Assembly: GCA_003991915.1 (NCBI GenBank)
Contig: RQTK01000057.1
Coordinates: forward strand, 879,431-943,430
Direction: 5' to 3'
Source: Elysia chlorotica
Taxonomy: Eukaryota; Mollusca; Gastropoda; Plakobranchidae
Length of the DNA stretch: 64,000 nucleotides
Made by a program: the position numbers and the translations under genes. A model generated the notes under the pieces. That model saw only the letters and a list, made by a program, of their open reading frames with translations. It did not search any database and was not told the origin of the DNA. Below, piece after piece: positions 32,491-45,600 of the stretch. The stretch's first letter is position 1. Every line of letters starts with the position of its first letter.

Positions 32491-33500
32491 ACTAGTTATA
32501 GTTAACAAGCCCAATGAAAAAAGAACCCACGTATTAAGAACACATTTACTTGCGAAGTTGCTCTTTAATCTCAATTGTCCAAGAAACCGCTCCTAGCTTA
32601 CAAGCCCTTGCAGAATCAGTTTAAGAAAGAAGATAGAGATGCTCGTGTCTCTTTTATATCTCTGACGTTATTGTTTGCAAATACATTTGACTGTTTCAGC
32701 AAGTATGTAAGACTGTCAGGAGTTGTTTTCACGTCGTATGTACGTGCATCGAGCGAATTGGAGAGTATGGCGTGAGGAGGAGAACATTTATAGCGCTAAA
32801 AAGGAGTGAACAAGCCATTTGCAGAAGATCAGTGGATCTTTTTCTGGGTCACTTTGTTGCGCCTGCCACGGATCTGATAGTCAAGAAAATAAGAACCCAA
32901 GAAGTAGTTAAAAGCTGGGCCTTCCATTGTGTAGGGTCTTCTCTTGGACAGATAGCCATAGTTCAATTGAACAGCAATGTTTCGCCTTTGTAACTGCCCT
33001 CTTTAACTCTTTGCAGTTACAATGCCTTTCAACCTGCGACTTATAGGCCTACTCTTTACGTTTTGAAAGATTAGGTATCTAGTCACTAACTTCACTGCCA
33101 TATCATCGAACGGTCTTTTTTTTTTACTCTTTTTTAAGAACCATTAAAAAACCTGCTTTTCCTGGCTTCTGAAGTAGTTAGACTAGCAAACGCACTTCAA
33201 AATTTTCACCGTGTCATATCGTTCAGATTTTGCGCTCATTTTACAGCTTGGGATGCGACACCGTTCAGTATACCGTACACCATCCGTCTGCGAAGGCTAT
33301 TGTTTGACCATGAAATATGTACCGGTACATATTTGCCATGATTTTTAAACTAAAGTTACATAACTCTTTGCGAAATCATGTTACCTGTCTTAAGCATGTG
33401 TTGTATGCAAAGCAAGGAGGAAAGACCTTTTGTATCCAAAGTTTTTTACTCTAATAATTAAAATATTAAGATAAATTGGTTGAGACAGATCTATATAAGA
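32491..33500. other. Intergenic spacer
   Basis: Slightly less AT-rich than its surroundings. Several short open frames occur, none with a recognisable domain or splice context. I see no feature I can support. Confidence 0.4.
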
Positions 33501-33518
33501 TAAGATAAGATAAGATAA

Positions 33519-33588
<70 letters not shown>
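33496..33588. repeat. (ATAAG)n then (GA)n microsatellite
   Basis: Four or more ATAAG units are followed by a pure GA run of about 65 bp. Confidence 0.95.
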
Positions 33589-33592
<4 letters not shown>

Positions 33593-33599
33593 AGCTGAC

Positions 33600-35842
33600 A
33601 CAAACCAAGAAAAAAAAATACTAACCAAAAAATTGTTAAAGCAAAAGTTTTATTTTCGTCAATTAGGAAATTAAAAGCACCACCAGCTCTATTGTTTGTA
33701 CATAAACATAACAAAGGCAACCATTAGTAACATGTACAAAATGGTCAAAATTCTGAAAGTAGGCCTAAATGTAGTTAAAATCATAAATAATTATGTACAC
33801 GCTCAAACCCTACATTGTACATGTTGTATTGTCTACACTATAAACTAATATTTCATGAACAAGATAGTGGAACAGACTTTTTTTTAAAATAGTAATCTTA
33901 AAACATGTATGAAATGAAACAATAAAAGACTGTACAGTTAATACAAAAGAGTGCTAAAAAGAAGAAAAAAATCCCAATAAAAAGTGAATTATGCTGATTC
34001 GCGTCAGTAAAATCCTTGCCAATATCCAGAGTGCATTTGTTGTAAATTCTTATAAATTGGTCATAACTAAAAAACCAACAAACAAACATAAATCTACAAC
34101 ATAAAAGATACAGGGTAAATGAATATTGAGTAATTGTGAAGGAATGTTTAGATGGAGGTAAGAACTGGACTATTCAACACTCAAAATATAACATATAGAA
34201 AGTGAAGTAATAGAGGGCGTGATCTTAAGATAGACAAAATCATCATGCATGGACATCAGTTTGCAGGGCTTGATCTTCATTAGGTAAAATCCTCATTATA
34301 AAGACCTAAGTTTAAAAAATAAAATGCACAATGTCATAGGTAACCAATCACCTAGTCCATCCAACTCATTTTGCCTTCCTTCGTTAGGCACCTGTAAACT
34401 GTTCATTGTCATTTGTTCACTGAAAAAGGCTCAATAAAACCAAAACGTTTTATATCTTAAAATACCCTTGTTCAGCTTTTTTTGTCTCTTGCTAATGTTA
34501 GTTTAAGTTGATGACTGCTTTGACATTTATTAATATTTTTTTTAAGTTAAAAAATATATGGATTGCAAGTGATTAAAAAATGGTAAATGTTGTGGACATG
34601 TATATCTAAGATCCTCGCAACATACACAGCTCAGAGTATAATTATAATACAAAAAAATCCCCAGGGAGACTAAGTTTAATGAAAAGTATAAAATGTATCA
34701 CTATCAGTGTGTAGCGCTATAATATTTTGAAATACGCGAAAATTCAATCTACTTCAAAGTATGTTTTTAGTTGCAGTGTTCATAACCAGGGAAATTTAAT
34801 TAGCTGTCTTAAAGTTTCTATCTCAGCATAAACCTTTTATTTGAAATGTAAATCATTGTTTGATGTAAAAATGCTCTTCCAGGAGAACTGTACATTCTTT
34901 CATGACAGGCATTATCTGTTAACCATCCATTCAGCATATCCTGTGCTTGTCATTGATTGGACTATAAAAAAAAAACAAAACAACTAAACATCAAGATTAT
35001 GTTTGAAGAAGGCTTTATGTCTTTATGTCTGGGCTGACCAGATTCGATGACAGTGCATTGTGTGATACATTTTGATTTAGGACGTAACTAACTTAGAGTG
35101 TTTAGTCAAATAAGAAAGAATTATGGTTGACACACCAGGCTTTGAAAGAAGAAAAACAATGCTCCTAACCAAAATTGACACATTTAAAAAACTATTGTTT
35201 TGTTTTGATAAAATATATATAAAAAGGGGGGGGGGGGTTCTCCTTGAGATATCTATAACCAGAGCATAATTTTAGATTTTAATGAAAAAAACAAACAAAT
35301 GGCTGTGCAATTCATATAAAATACAAAACGAGTTTACACTTAATTTTCAATCATTTTTGTGGACTTATTTCAAAGTTAGCTATATAATACACGAAACCTT
35401 TTTTGGTTAATGTTTGAATTCATTTGATAAATATGACAGTGCATTTAAATAAATGATAATGCCCATTCAGGTATAGACTGATGGAAGATTGTAAATGTTA
35501 TATTACATGAAACTGAAATATCAAACTTGTATGTATAACAAACTGTTAAAATTGTTTCATAAAAACATATTTTCACATAAATGAACATTATATTGAACAT
35601 AAATCAAGAAACAAATTGTGAATGATTCTTTTAAAGGATTGCAAAAATTCTCATTTCAGAAGGACTTTGACTGCAAAAAAAAAACAACGAGAAGCAAAAG
35701 AAAAAAAAGAAAATGAAAAACAAAACGAATACGTTATTTAGTTGCTGTGATTCAAACTGCACAAGTCCACATTTTAAAAATTATTCTGCTGACTCTGATT
35801 AGACCTCACACTTGATTCTTCTTGATGAAATCTCTAGCAGAC
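33600..35842. other. Downstream flank / probable 3' UTR of SOWAH gene
   Basis: AT-rich sequence just after the long-form stop codon. Several minus-strand AATAAA candidates exist and I cannot choose one. A G(12-13) homopolymer lies at about 35226-35238. A plus-strand motif at about 34420-34450 (CTGAAAAAGGCTCAATAAAA then AAAACG) resembles a motif common in invertebrate retroelements, but too little is left to classify. Confidence 0.4.
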
Positions 35843-35924
35843 TTATACATAACTGCCTGGTTTGTTTTTCAAATCAGTGTCCGACTCTGCCCGAGAAAAA
35901 TTCTGGTTGTAGTCATTCTTGATT
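35843..35924 (-). CDS. SOWAH terminal exon, long form
   Basis: Follows a pyrimidine-rich TTTTTAAAG acceptor and encodes IKNDYNQNFSRAESDTDL to GSYV and TAA. Phase fits the previous exon (AG|A). Hydrophilic C-terminus. Confidence 0.75.
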
Positions 35925-38900
35925 CTTTAAAAAGGAAAGAACGGAAACAAGGGAAAAATAAATAAATATGCACATGTATCAAATTGTTTTTTAAAAAAGG
36001 AACAAAGATTGCAGATTATTTTGTTTATCAGAGTCATACATTTTTATTATGTATCATTCTTACGACTAGTGGAAAAGATGTTTTCAAAAATGAAGTGATA
36101 GAGCAGGTTGTTGTTTTTTTCACTTCAAAATCTCTACAACAATAAACTGTTGGCAGCCATACTCGATTGTTTTAGATAATAAAAAAAAATGCAAATCTTT
36201 AGGTGAGTGTTTTATTCATCAGTTAAGTTAAAGCTTGCTTACATGTATGTTGGTGGAAGGAAGACAATTATTTTTTACTCTGTGAAATACTTTCAACTCA
36301 ACCTAAGCCTATACATTGTATAGGAACAGATGAAATATAGTCACGTGAAGATTAATTGTTAAGACACCAGTGTCTTAAATGTTCTCTGCTAATGTAAAAA
36401 TTCATGAGGATATCTTCATTTTCAAATTAACATTTTAAAAGAAACTTTCTGTGAAGCAAGAACTAGGATGTTAATGATCTTCTATATAATTATAAATGAT
36501 TAACTATATGTTTTCTTGTCTTCTCTTCCTTACAATTCCAGAGAGAAATTCTCTTATTATATACATCCTCTACATCATCATAAATTTGTATCTATGAGCT
36601 CATTAAAAAAATATTTGAATCAGATCTTTAACAGTAGCTTCAAATCATGTTAAATTTATTTTCTTAATGATCAGATAGCCTTATTTAATCTTTCAACACA
36701 ATGTAAATTTTAATGATTGAAGCTCATGTGGTCAACTATCTTTTCCTTTAACCCAAAATTCAAAATAAAATCCTTTGAAATACCTGTTGTGTGGTGAGTG
36801 ATGCAAGCGCTCTCGACTGGAAGAAAATGCACGCTCAGAATGGCGCATATGGCGTGAGAGCATGTTGCTGGATGGCGGGGGCATCAGATCCATGTCAGAT
36901 CCATACTAAAATTCAAACACAGAAAATTTGTATCTGTTAATATTATACAAGAGAATTGGAAAACTCATATTTACCATTTAGTCACAAACTTAATTTCATG
37001 CATTACAATCTTTTTTTGTGTGTCTTAAACTGGGGCATGGGTTAAATTGCATTATTTTTGTTTATAATCTTAGTACAAACCTTACAAAAAGATGTTTTTT
37101 AAATTATAAAAAAAACACAATAAAACACCTAAAATTAGTTTTCTAGTCACTATAATTTCCCATTCTCATGTTCTTGAAAAGATGCTAAAGACATTGAGGT
37201 CAAAAGAACTCTATCAGTGATCTTGGGTCAATATTTTCACTATTTAAATGCATCTAAAAAATTATCATTTGGGATAACTATTGATTGTACTGTACTTATT
37301 CTGGCAAACATGTTGCCTGGGTTCTACATTGCATATAATTGTACTGTAGGAAAATGTGACTGTGTAATGATGATCAACTGAAAAAGCTATCAAGCAGAAA
37401 CATAACAGCAAACAAGCCCCACCATTTCTCTGTACAGTAGAACAGAGTCTAAAATGGACCGAGACTACCTTTCTCCCTGAGGCCGGTGATGTCTCCACAC
37501 TCTTAGACGGTCTCTCTCTGCTGTCCTCTCTAATGTCGTCATTAGAGCCCGCCCAGCTAGCACGCATCAGAGACTGTCTGGCGACCACTGAGTTGGCCTG
37601 CATCAGTGACGATATTGCTTTGGCCCTATTGCTCATGCGCATGGAAGTTGAGCGGATAAACGAGTCATCCAAAGATTTAATCGGATCTGTGAAATCAAAA
37701 CAAAAAAAATGTTTTATTTGCGGTAAACTCTAAAATCACTATATCAAACATAAAATTTTGCACATGTTTACACGTTAAGATAACCAAACCACTTGGTGAC
37801 TGAATAAGTATGAGATGATGTCAATTTTTACTTCAGGTGAATAATTATTTTATATCAAGGAAAACATCAAGCCCTAAATTAAAGAGAAATTTTACATAAT
37901 TTTTAATGGGGTGGACCTTTGATTCTCCTTATAAAATTGAAGCTCTTGTGCATTTTTTGATACAGGAACTGGATTAATAAAATTATAGTAGACAAATGTG
38001 AATATTTCCTCACCAGTGGGAAATAAGAAATCTGTATAAAAAAATTAACAACGAAAAGTCTTAAGAACGCAAACAATTTAAATAAAATACTTTATGTGTC
38101 TGTTTTCTTCATCCTTATTTTTTACCCATTCACCAGGCTCTAGTTTCTTGACAGAACATATTTGGAATTAGAAAAAAAAAAAAGAAAAATTCCTTTTTTC
38201 AACAAAACTTATTAAAATCCAATGCGGTCCATAAATTATTAAATATAAATTTGTCCTTTACATCTTCAACAAAGTTACTTACGTAAATCTGACCCTAACC
38301 TTCTCGATACCAGAAGCTCTGAAGAATGAAAAAAAAACGCAATTAATTTTCAATATCAAAATAAGATTCATTGATTACAAAAAATTAAACTTGTGGCAGG
38401 AGTTTTCTCATCCACTATTCCAACGAAAGTCTTTTTGAAAACACAATTCTTTATATAAGAAATGAAATGTAGCTATTTCGAATCTAAAAAATAATAACCA
38501 AGGAAAAATAAAACAAGTTTTAAATTAGATCAGATGTAAAACGACTTCTTAAAAAAAACAAAAACAGAGAAGACAAATTATATTTCAGATGTCTAACATA
38601 TAACATTCAAGATAATCACTGAAACTGGGTAAGTCGGTGGCATTCAAAATGGATTACTATAAAAGAGTCTCATTGAAGAAAACGTCAAAAACTATGTTAA
38701 ACTGAAACATTTTGAGAGAAACGCTACCGAAAATGTTTTTGAGATTTAAGAAGATAGTATGAAATGTGGAAAGTCATGTAAGTTAGAGGTGACTCCAGAT
38801 TTTGAATAACAGCTTAAAGGTTGTAGTTCTGACAGGTAGGCACATGCCTTTCTTATACATTGTACTCAATATTTTATGACAGGCTACATGAATTATTTCA

Positions 38901-41900
38901 TCAGTACTTTTAACAGAATGAAAATAAGACAAGATTTTAAAAAAGACTTAGTTTAAAGAGAAGAATAAAAAAGAAAATTAGCATGGCTTGCATAAGTTCA
39001 TTGAATTTAAAATAATTAGTCATGCCTATTTTCACCCACATCACCCTTAGAAAAAAAAAAAGGAAGCTGTAATTCTTGCCAAACAAATTAGTTTTTGCCA
39101 CGCGAAGAAGAAGAAGATGAAGAAGAAGAAGAAGAAGAAGAAGAAGAAGAAGAAGAAGAAGAAGAAGACCCTTAGAAAAAAAAAAAGGAAGCTGTAATTC
39201 TTGCCAAACAAATTAGTTTTTGCCACGCAAATTATGCCCTAGATAAAAAGAACTTTTGCACCCATAAAAAAAAGGAAATAAAAATGCTCAATATTCAAAC
39301 ATATATAAAATGACGCACCAATACCTCAGCAAGTAATGCACTGTATTTTGGGCTTAAATTTTAAGTTGAAACAAAAAATAAAAAGAATATATATAAAAAA
39401 GGAAATAAATTATTGAGTATTTATAATAATAAGAAGAAGAAGAAGAAGAAGAAATACAAATTAAAAGTAAAGTTATTGAAAATATTAAGTCACCATAAAT
39501 TAACTAATACAAATCAAGCAAGGTATCTGTAGCACTATTTTTTTTAGAACCTCAGAGTATCCTTTTTTCTGCACCTTATATACAATCTTTCAGAAAAACG
39601 TCCTATTTTCTTTTGGTATAAAATAAGGCAAACATGGCTAATTCGATGAACATAGTGCACTTTGTACAGATTGGTGAGCAAGACAGTGTTTCGATTTGCT
39701 ATTAGTGTTACATAAAAATACAAAGTTGCAGCCTGTCTACTTTTTAAGCAATTGTTATACTCGGAAGTGCAGAAGGGAGCAATGCATAGACAACATCCTC
39801 TCAGCACTTGAGACATTTTAAACAATATGAAAACATTAGGGATGAATTGGAAGGATACCGGATGTACTCAATGGCAAGAAACTTCAACCACGTCTAAAAA
39901 TCAAAAGACATTAAAAAAGAAAAGAAGAAAAAAAGTCTTGGAAATTACAAATTCTACTATTCAAAGGACACAAAAAGGAGCCACATTAACAAAATGACAC
40001 TGAAATTGAAAATGAGAAAACTAGATACAGGCGTTTGGCACAAGCTAAGTGGTGCAATCTCTTCAGTAGTAGTGTTGGATATAGAATATCTCATGCTTTC
40101 ATCAGTAAACGAAAGCAGTGTATTTAGGCTACTTTTTTAACTAATAAAGGGAGATATGGTTTTGATTAAATAAAAAATATAAAGTTTTCCAACTGAATTC
40201 TAAATTCTTAAATTATTTAAGTGGCCCATAAGCCTTGATGAATCATGAAAATGGCCACATGAAGTTTTGTTTGCTAAATCCTGATGAAAAGATTGATTTA
40301 AAGCACATGATATTTTATTTAATACACAATCTTCCTAGACCCTTTTGTTTATGCAAGAAACACTATATCATGATTTAATGTGCATAGAAGAAAGATTTCA
40401 CACAACCTAACAGCAAGGGACCCACGTTGAGCTGTACAAAATATTGCTTGATCTATGATCAATGGAGCCCTTTAATAATTGGTCACAGAAAACAAAACAA
40501 AAAACAATGCTGTCTAATAAGGAGGAAACAAGGCACTCTTTATTATTCCTAGTACACACAGCAACGTTTGAGGAAAATGCTGTTTTGCCATTATCACTGA
40601 GGCAACATATTTTTCGTTGTCTTTCAATGAAACACATAATTATTTTCTACTTTTCCTGCATTAAAACAACCGACACATTTCTTCCAAATATGTAGGTTTC
40701 AACAAGAGAATGTAAAAACTTAGCATCGATTCAAAAAATTGTAAAAAATAAGCCTTCATAAGCAAGTTCTGAAAGAGAACATAAGAGATTGAACTAATCC
40801 ATCAACAACAGCTTCTGTGCAACTGAGTCGATAGATCATTGACTTATAAAGCAGTGACCTCTGCTTAAAATTATCTGAAAGATCGGAAAGAAATATCAAC
40901 ATGAAACATAGAATAAAGCATTAGAAGTAGTCACGCAGCAGAAAAAACAAAGACTAACGTTTTCTGTATTATAGATATTTAATCATCAATGTGAATACTG
41001 TGACTGCAGTGTTAATACATTTAAACAGAGTAAACTTTCCAGAGAGCTGCAACAAATTATTATTCCTAGTACACACAGCAACGTAAGGGATGGGAGAGGG
41101 GATTCACAAGATTCAGATTCCACAAAAAAAAAAATTACTGCAGAGACATAGAAACATGCAGGATTTATTAAAGTAGGTTTGAAAAGACAGAAGAAAAAAA
41201 AAAAACAGGCATGTTGAGCATATTCTGATGTCATTCATTGTACTTTAACTTTGATTAAGCCATTCAAAACAGTATGATCTTGGAGTTTCTTTGCACTAAG
41301 CAACTAAAAGATGTATTGAGTTAAAAGGCGATGCCGACAGCTTTAATTAGTAATATCTAGAACTTCAGAAATGCCTGAAAAATCTAACTTAATCTAAAGG
41401 CAAGTGTTCCAACTGACAATTAATGTGTTTTTAAATACAAACAAACAAACAGTGAAATTACAGGCAAACATCTAGGAAGTTTAAAGAAAAAAGTATACTC
41501 AGGAACAACACTTTCACTGAAAAGTTTAGAACCTTCACACTTCTCAAAGTTAAAAAAAATTAAAAATAAATTTAGCAATTTAAAAGTCTCTGGGTTTAGA
41601 GAATACCATTTTGTACTTAGGGGCTTGTTTAGAAAAAGGGTGAATGAGGACGATCATACAGCAAGAGAAAATATATCATAGACAGAAAGCACATCCACCG
41701 TATCTAGAAAGAGGAACAAATCTACATAATTCGCACAATTATGTCTTCTTTTGTTAAAGATTGATAATTGTACTTATGGTTTCAAAGGTGAAGACAGGAA
41801 TGAGATACGCAAAAAAAATTTATATAATATGTTGTAAAACGTTGGCACATAGGAAATGTCCATAAAAAAAAAAAAAAAAAAAAAAAGAGTTGGAAAACAG

Positions 41901-42292
41901 AGAAGGTCTTGCAAACCATGCAAACTGAGTTGACGCAGGAAAAAAAATTGTGTACACAAACACCATATTTCTCCACTGAAAAAATAAAAAGGGATGATAA
42001 ATGGACAACATTATTTTTTAGAATTAGTCTTATTAGCTGAACCATTGACACTGTATTAGTGAATCTAACAGTTTTTGCTCAAATGAAGCATATTCAATGA
42101 AAACACAAACATATATATCTAAAGCTTTGTTAAAGTCTAGATTGAACATCATAAAGCTCACCTTATTTCACCGATGCTCGATCAAGGAATCCATGTTTGA
42201 CAAATTTGGGGTGAAAATAACAATTATGTGCGATTGAGGATGCATTTAAAAAGAGAAGATTGATGATGCCTTTAAGTCATTTTTATTTATGT

Positions 42293-42359
<67 letters not shown>

Positions 42360-42566
42360 GACAGAAAGAAGGGGTACAGTCATCAGAATCTAGGGGTCTC
42401 TCTGAGGAAAATGCTGTTTTGCCATTATCACTGAGGCAACATATTTTTCGTTGTCTTTCAATGAAACACATAATTATTTTCTACTTTTCCTGCATTAAAA
42501 CAACCGACACATTTCTTCCAAATATGTAGGTTTCAACAAGAGAATGTAAAAACTTAGCATCGATTC

Positions 42567-42604
<38 letters not shown>

Positions 42605-42613
42605 GAGAGAGAG

Positions 42614-42675
<62 letters not shown>

Positions 42676-45600
42676 CAAATAGACAGAAAGAAGGGGTACA
42701 GTCATCAGAATCTAGGGGTCTCTCTGAGGAAAATGCTGTTTTGCCATTATCACTGAGGCAACATATTTTTCGTTGTCTTTCAATGAAACACATAATTATT
42801 TTCTACTTTTCCTGCATTAAAACAACCGACACATTTCTTCCAAATATGTAGGTTTCAACAAGAGAATGTAAAAACTTAGCATCGATTCAAAAAATTGTAA
42901 AAAATAAGCCTTCATAAGCAAGTTCTGAAAGAGAACATAAGAGATTGAACTAATCCATCAACAACAGCTTCTGTGCAACTGAGTCGATAGATCATTGACT
43001 TATAAAGCAGTGACCTCTGCTTAAAATTATCTGAAAGATCGGAAAGAAATATCAACATGAAACATAGAATAAAGCATTAGAAGTAGTCACGCAGCAGAAA
43101 AAACAAAGACTAACGTTTTCTGTATTATAGATATTTAATCATCAATGTGAATACTGTGACTGCAGTGTTAATACATTTAAACAGAGTAAACTTTCCAGAG
43201 TTAGCTGCAACAAATTGATTAAAATGAGTTGACGACACTTGTACAATGGAGATTACATTATTAGAACAAGATGAACTCAGTGTATTTCACACCATTCCAT
43301 ACTGAAAATTATGCAATTATATATTGAAAGTTCATTTATACTTCTGATGAGATATTTTCACATAAGCAGATACAATTGCAGTTACAGACTAAATTGAGAT
43401 TCATGACTATTCACGGGTATTCATTTGAATTTTGAAAAAAAAAAATCTGTTCATCCTCCATATCATGCCACAAAACTACCCTGAGCTGTGTTTAAAATGC
43501 TATGCTCTGTCGATTTGTTGAAGATACAAAAGCGGGATTTTGTCTTGCACATTCACCTTTTTTTTTTTAATGAAGAGGTGTGTTATATTTGAGTTTAAAA
43601 AGACATTTCAATCATTGTGCGTTGCTTTGTGCTTGTGAATGATACACATGATGGCAAATTACACATGGACATGCATGTTCAATAATTAAATCTGATAAAT
43701 TTCCTGTACAAATGTATTACTTCAATCCAGTACATTGAGTCCATACAGACAATCACTGTGGGGAGAAACCTTGTTTTAGTGTTTAAATTATTCAGCTCAC
43801 ACCATTTAGCCCACATAGCTTCAACTCTAACATTTTCAAGTCCATGAGAAGACTTTAAATGATTCTGTATCTCAACTGAAGATTAAAAATAATCCCTCTA
43901 AAGTTATGTATCCACAAAAATTTGGTTCATGGCCAGTTCAAATATAATTAACAATGTAGAGAAAGTAGAAAATGGGTCTACAAATAAAAACGGTAAAAAG
44001 ATCCTTTTTAATTGCAGATATATTTCACCCAAATTACGTTCAATACCATTATAGACGTAGAACTGTCCACTCAAACATTAAAAAAATGAACAATTGTGTT
44101 ATTTTCAAAAACTATTTTTGTCTACTGTGATTTCCAGGTACTTCAGTCTTTGCACAGTTTTCAGTTTTAACTGTGTCACTGGCAATTATAATTATGAGCA
44201 TCATCTCCATGTTGTCTTGAAACTCTTCCTCTCTATGCCCCTGTTCCTCTAAAGTTATAAAACATATAGTCATTCAAATTCATGATGCAAAGTGTCGTCT
44301 GCTTGAGTCTGAATGCAGCATTAGCATTGTATACACTAAGAAGAAAAGGTGCAGGTGCCAGAGAGTTTTTGTACAGCCTGAAAAGTGGAGGGATTTTACC
44401 ATGGTATGTTCTTGCTCCAGGTTTTTTGAAACTTGGTAGCCTTTGAACTAAAAAAAATTTAAAATAATCTGCATTACTTTAAGAGAGAGAATATCCAGCA
44501 TAAAATGGATCACTATGGGGAAGAGCTTTCTTTTCCTGTCAAGTGCATATACAAAATTATGGCTCTTGTATATTATCATTCTGAAGGAAAAAATTAAAGA
44601 TACAGGTTCAAAGATGTTATATTTGTTTTCAATTATGGATATCAATAATGAAAGATATACAACGGTTCTGAATTTTTCGAAAATATATTAACTTTTTTAG
44701 GTAAACTCTTTTCATATAGCTTTCACATAAGCAAAAAATCACATTTTTGAAAACTGACCATGGAAATATATGCAGCTTTGAATTAGTTTCAAATACAGAG
44801 AGCAATAGTTTTTTTTTGGAAGTCAAGACAACATTTTTTTCTTTCTTTCCTAGCACATTGCACACATGTAAAAAGTGGGTGTAGAAATTTTATTGGGAAG
44901 TTCAAAAGCGAAAGTTTTCAAACCTGAAAATGATTTTATTCATCTTCACTAGTTCAAAAGATGTAACGCAATTTCATGAATGTTGATGGCGAAATCACTG
45001 CAACTGCGCTGGGTCAAAAGTATTGACAAGTTGAGCACGATTGTAGTATTCCATTGTAATTTTTATCAACCTCAGAAAAACAATTTTGTCTTTTTCATTT
45101 GCCTTCACTGATTATAATGATATTTTATCAGTCTTATATTTATAATATTGTGTGTGTTTTATGGGTGTTATTTTAATTAAAACAATTACCATCACCATCA
45201 TTATTATTATTCTTATATTTAAAACTTATAAATATGCCCACCATTATTTTTGTTATCACCAAAACTATCATATTAGAGAAAAAAAAACTTTTAAGGTCAA
45301 AGGTAAAAGTGATTTACAAATGCCACATGTATGTTGTGTTATCAAAGAAAAATAGTAAAAACACTTTTATGGTGTTGGAGGGATTGAAAGTGGACACTAA
45401 ATATGAAATAAAACAGTCCCTCCATATCATTATGTAATAATCACAAAACCACAAGAAAAGATGCTTATAAGACTAAAACAGTTCAGCTCCGTATTGGCAA
45501 ATATCAAGAAGGTAAAGGAAAAATATTAATTTGTAGGAGATAAAATACAGAAAAAAATCGTCCAAAATTATCCTCTACCATGATGTACACCAATTAATTT

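Noticed and set aside
32225-32596. Long Ser-, Val- and Leu-rich frames on both strands
   Set aside because: They are translations of the AGT/GGT trinucleotide repeat, with no conserved flanks or splice context.
32575-32993. Two plus-strand frames in the intergenic spacer
   Set aside because: No domain, no splice signals of note and no neighbouring exons in phase.
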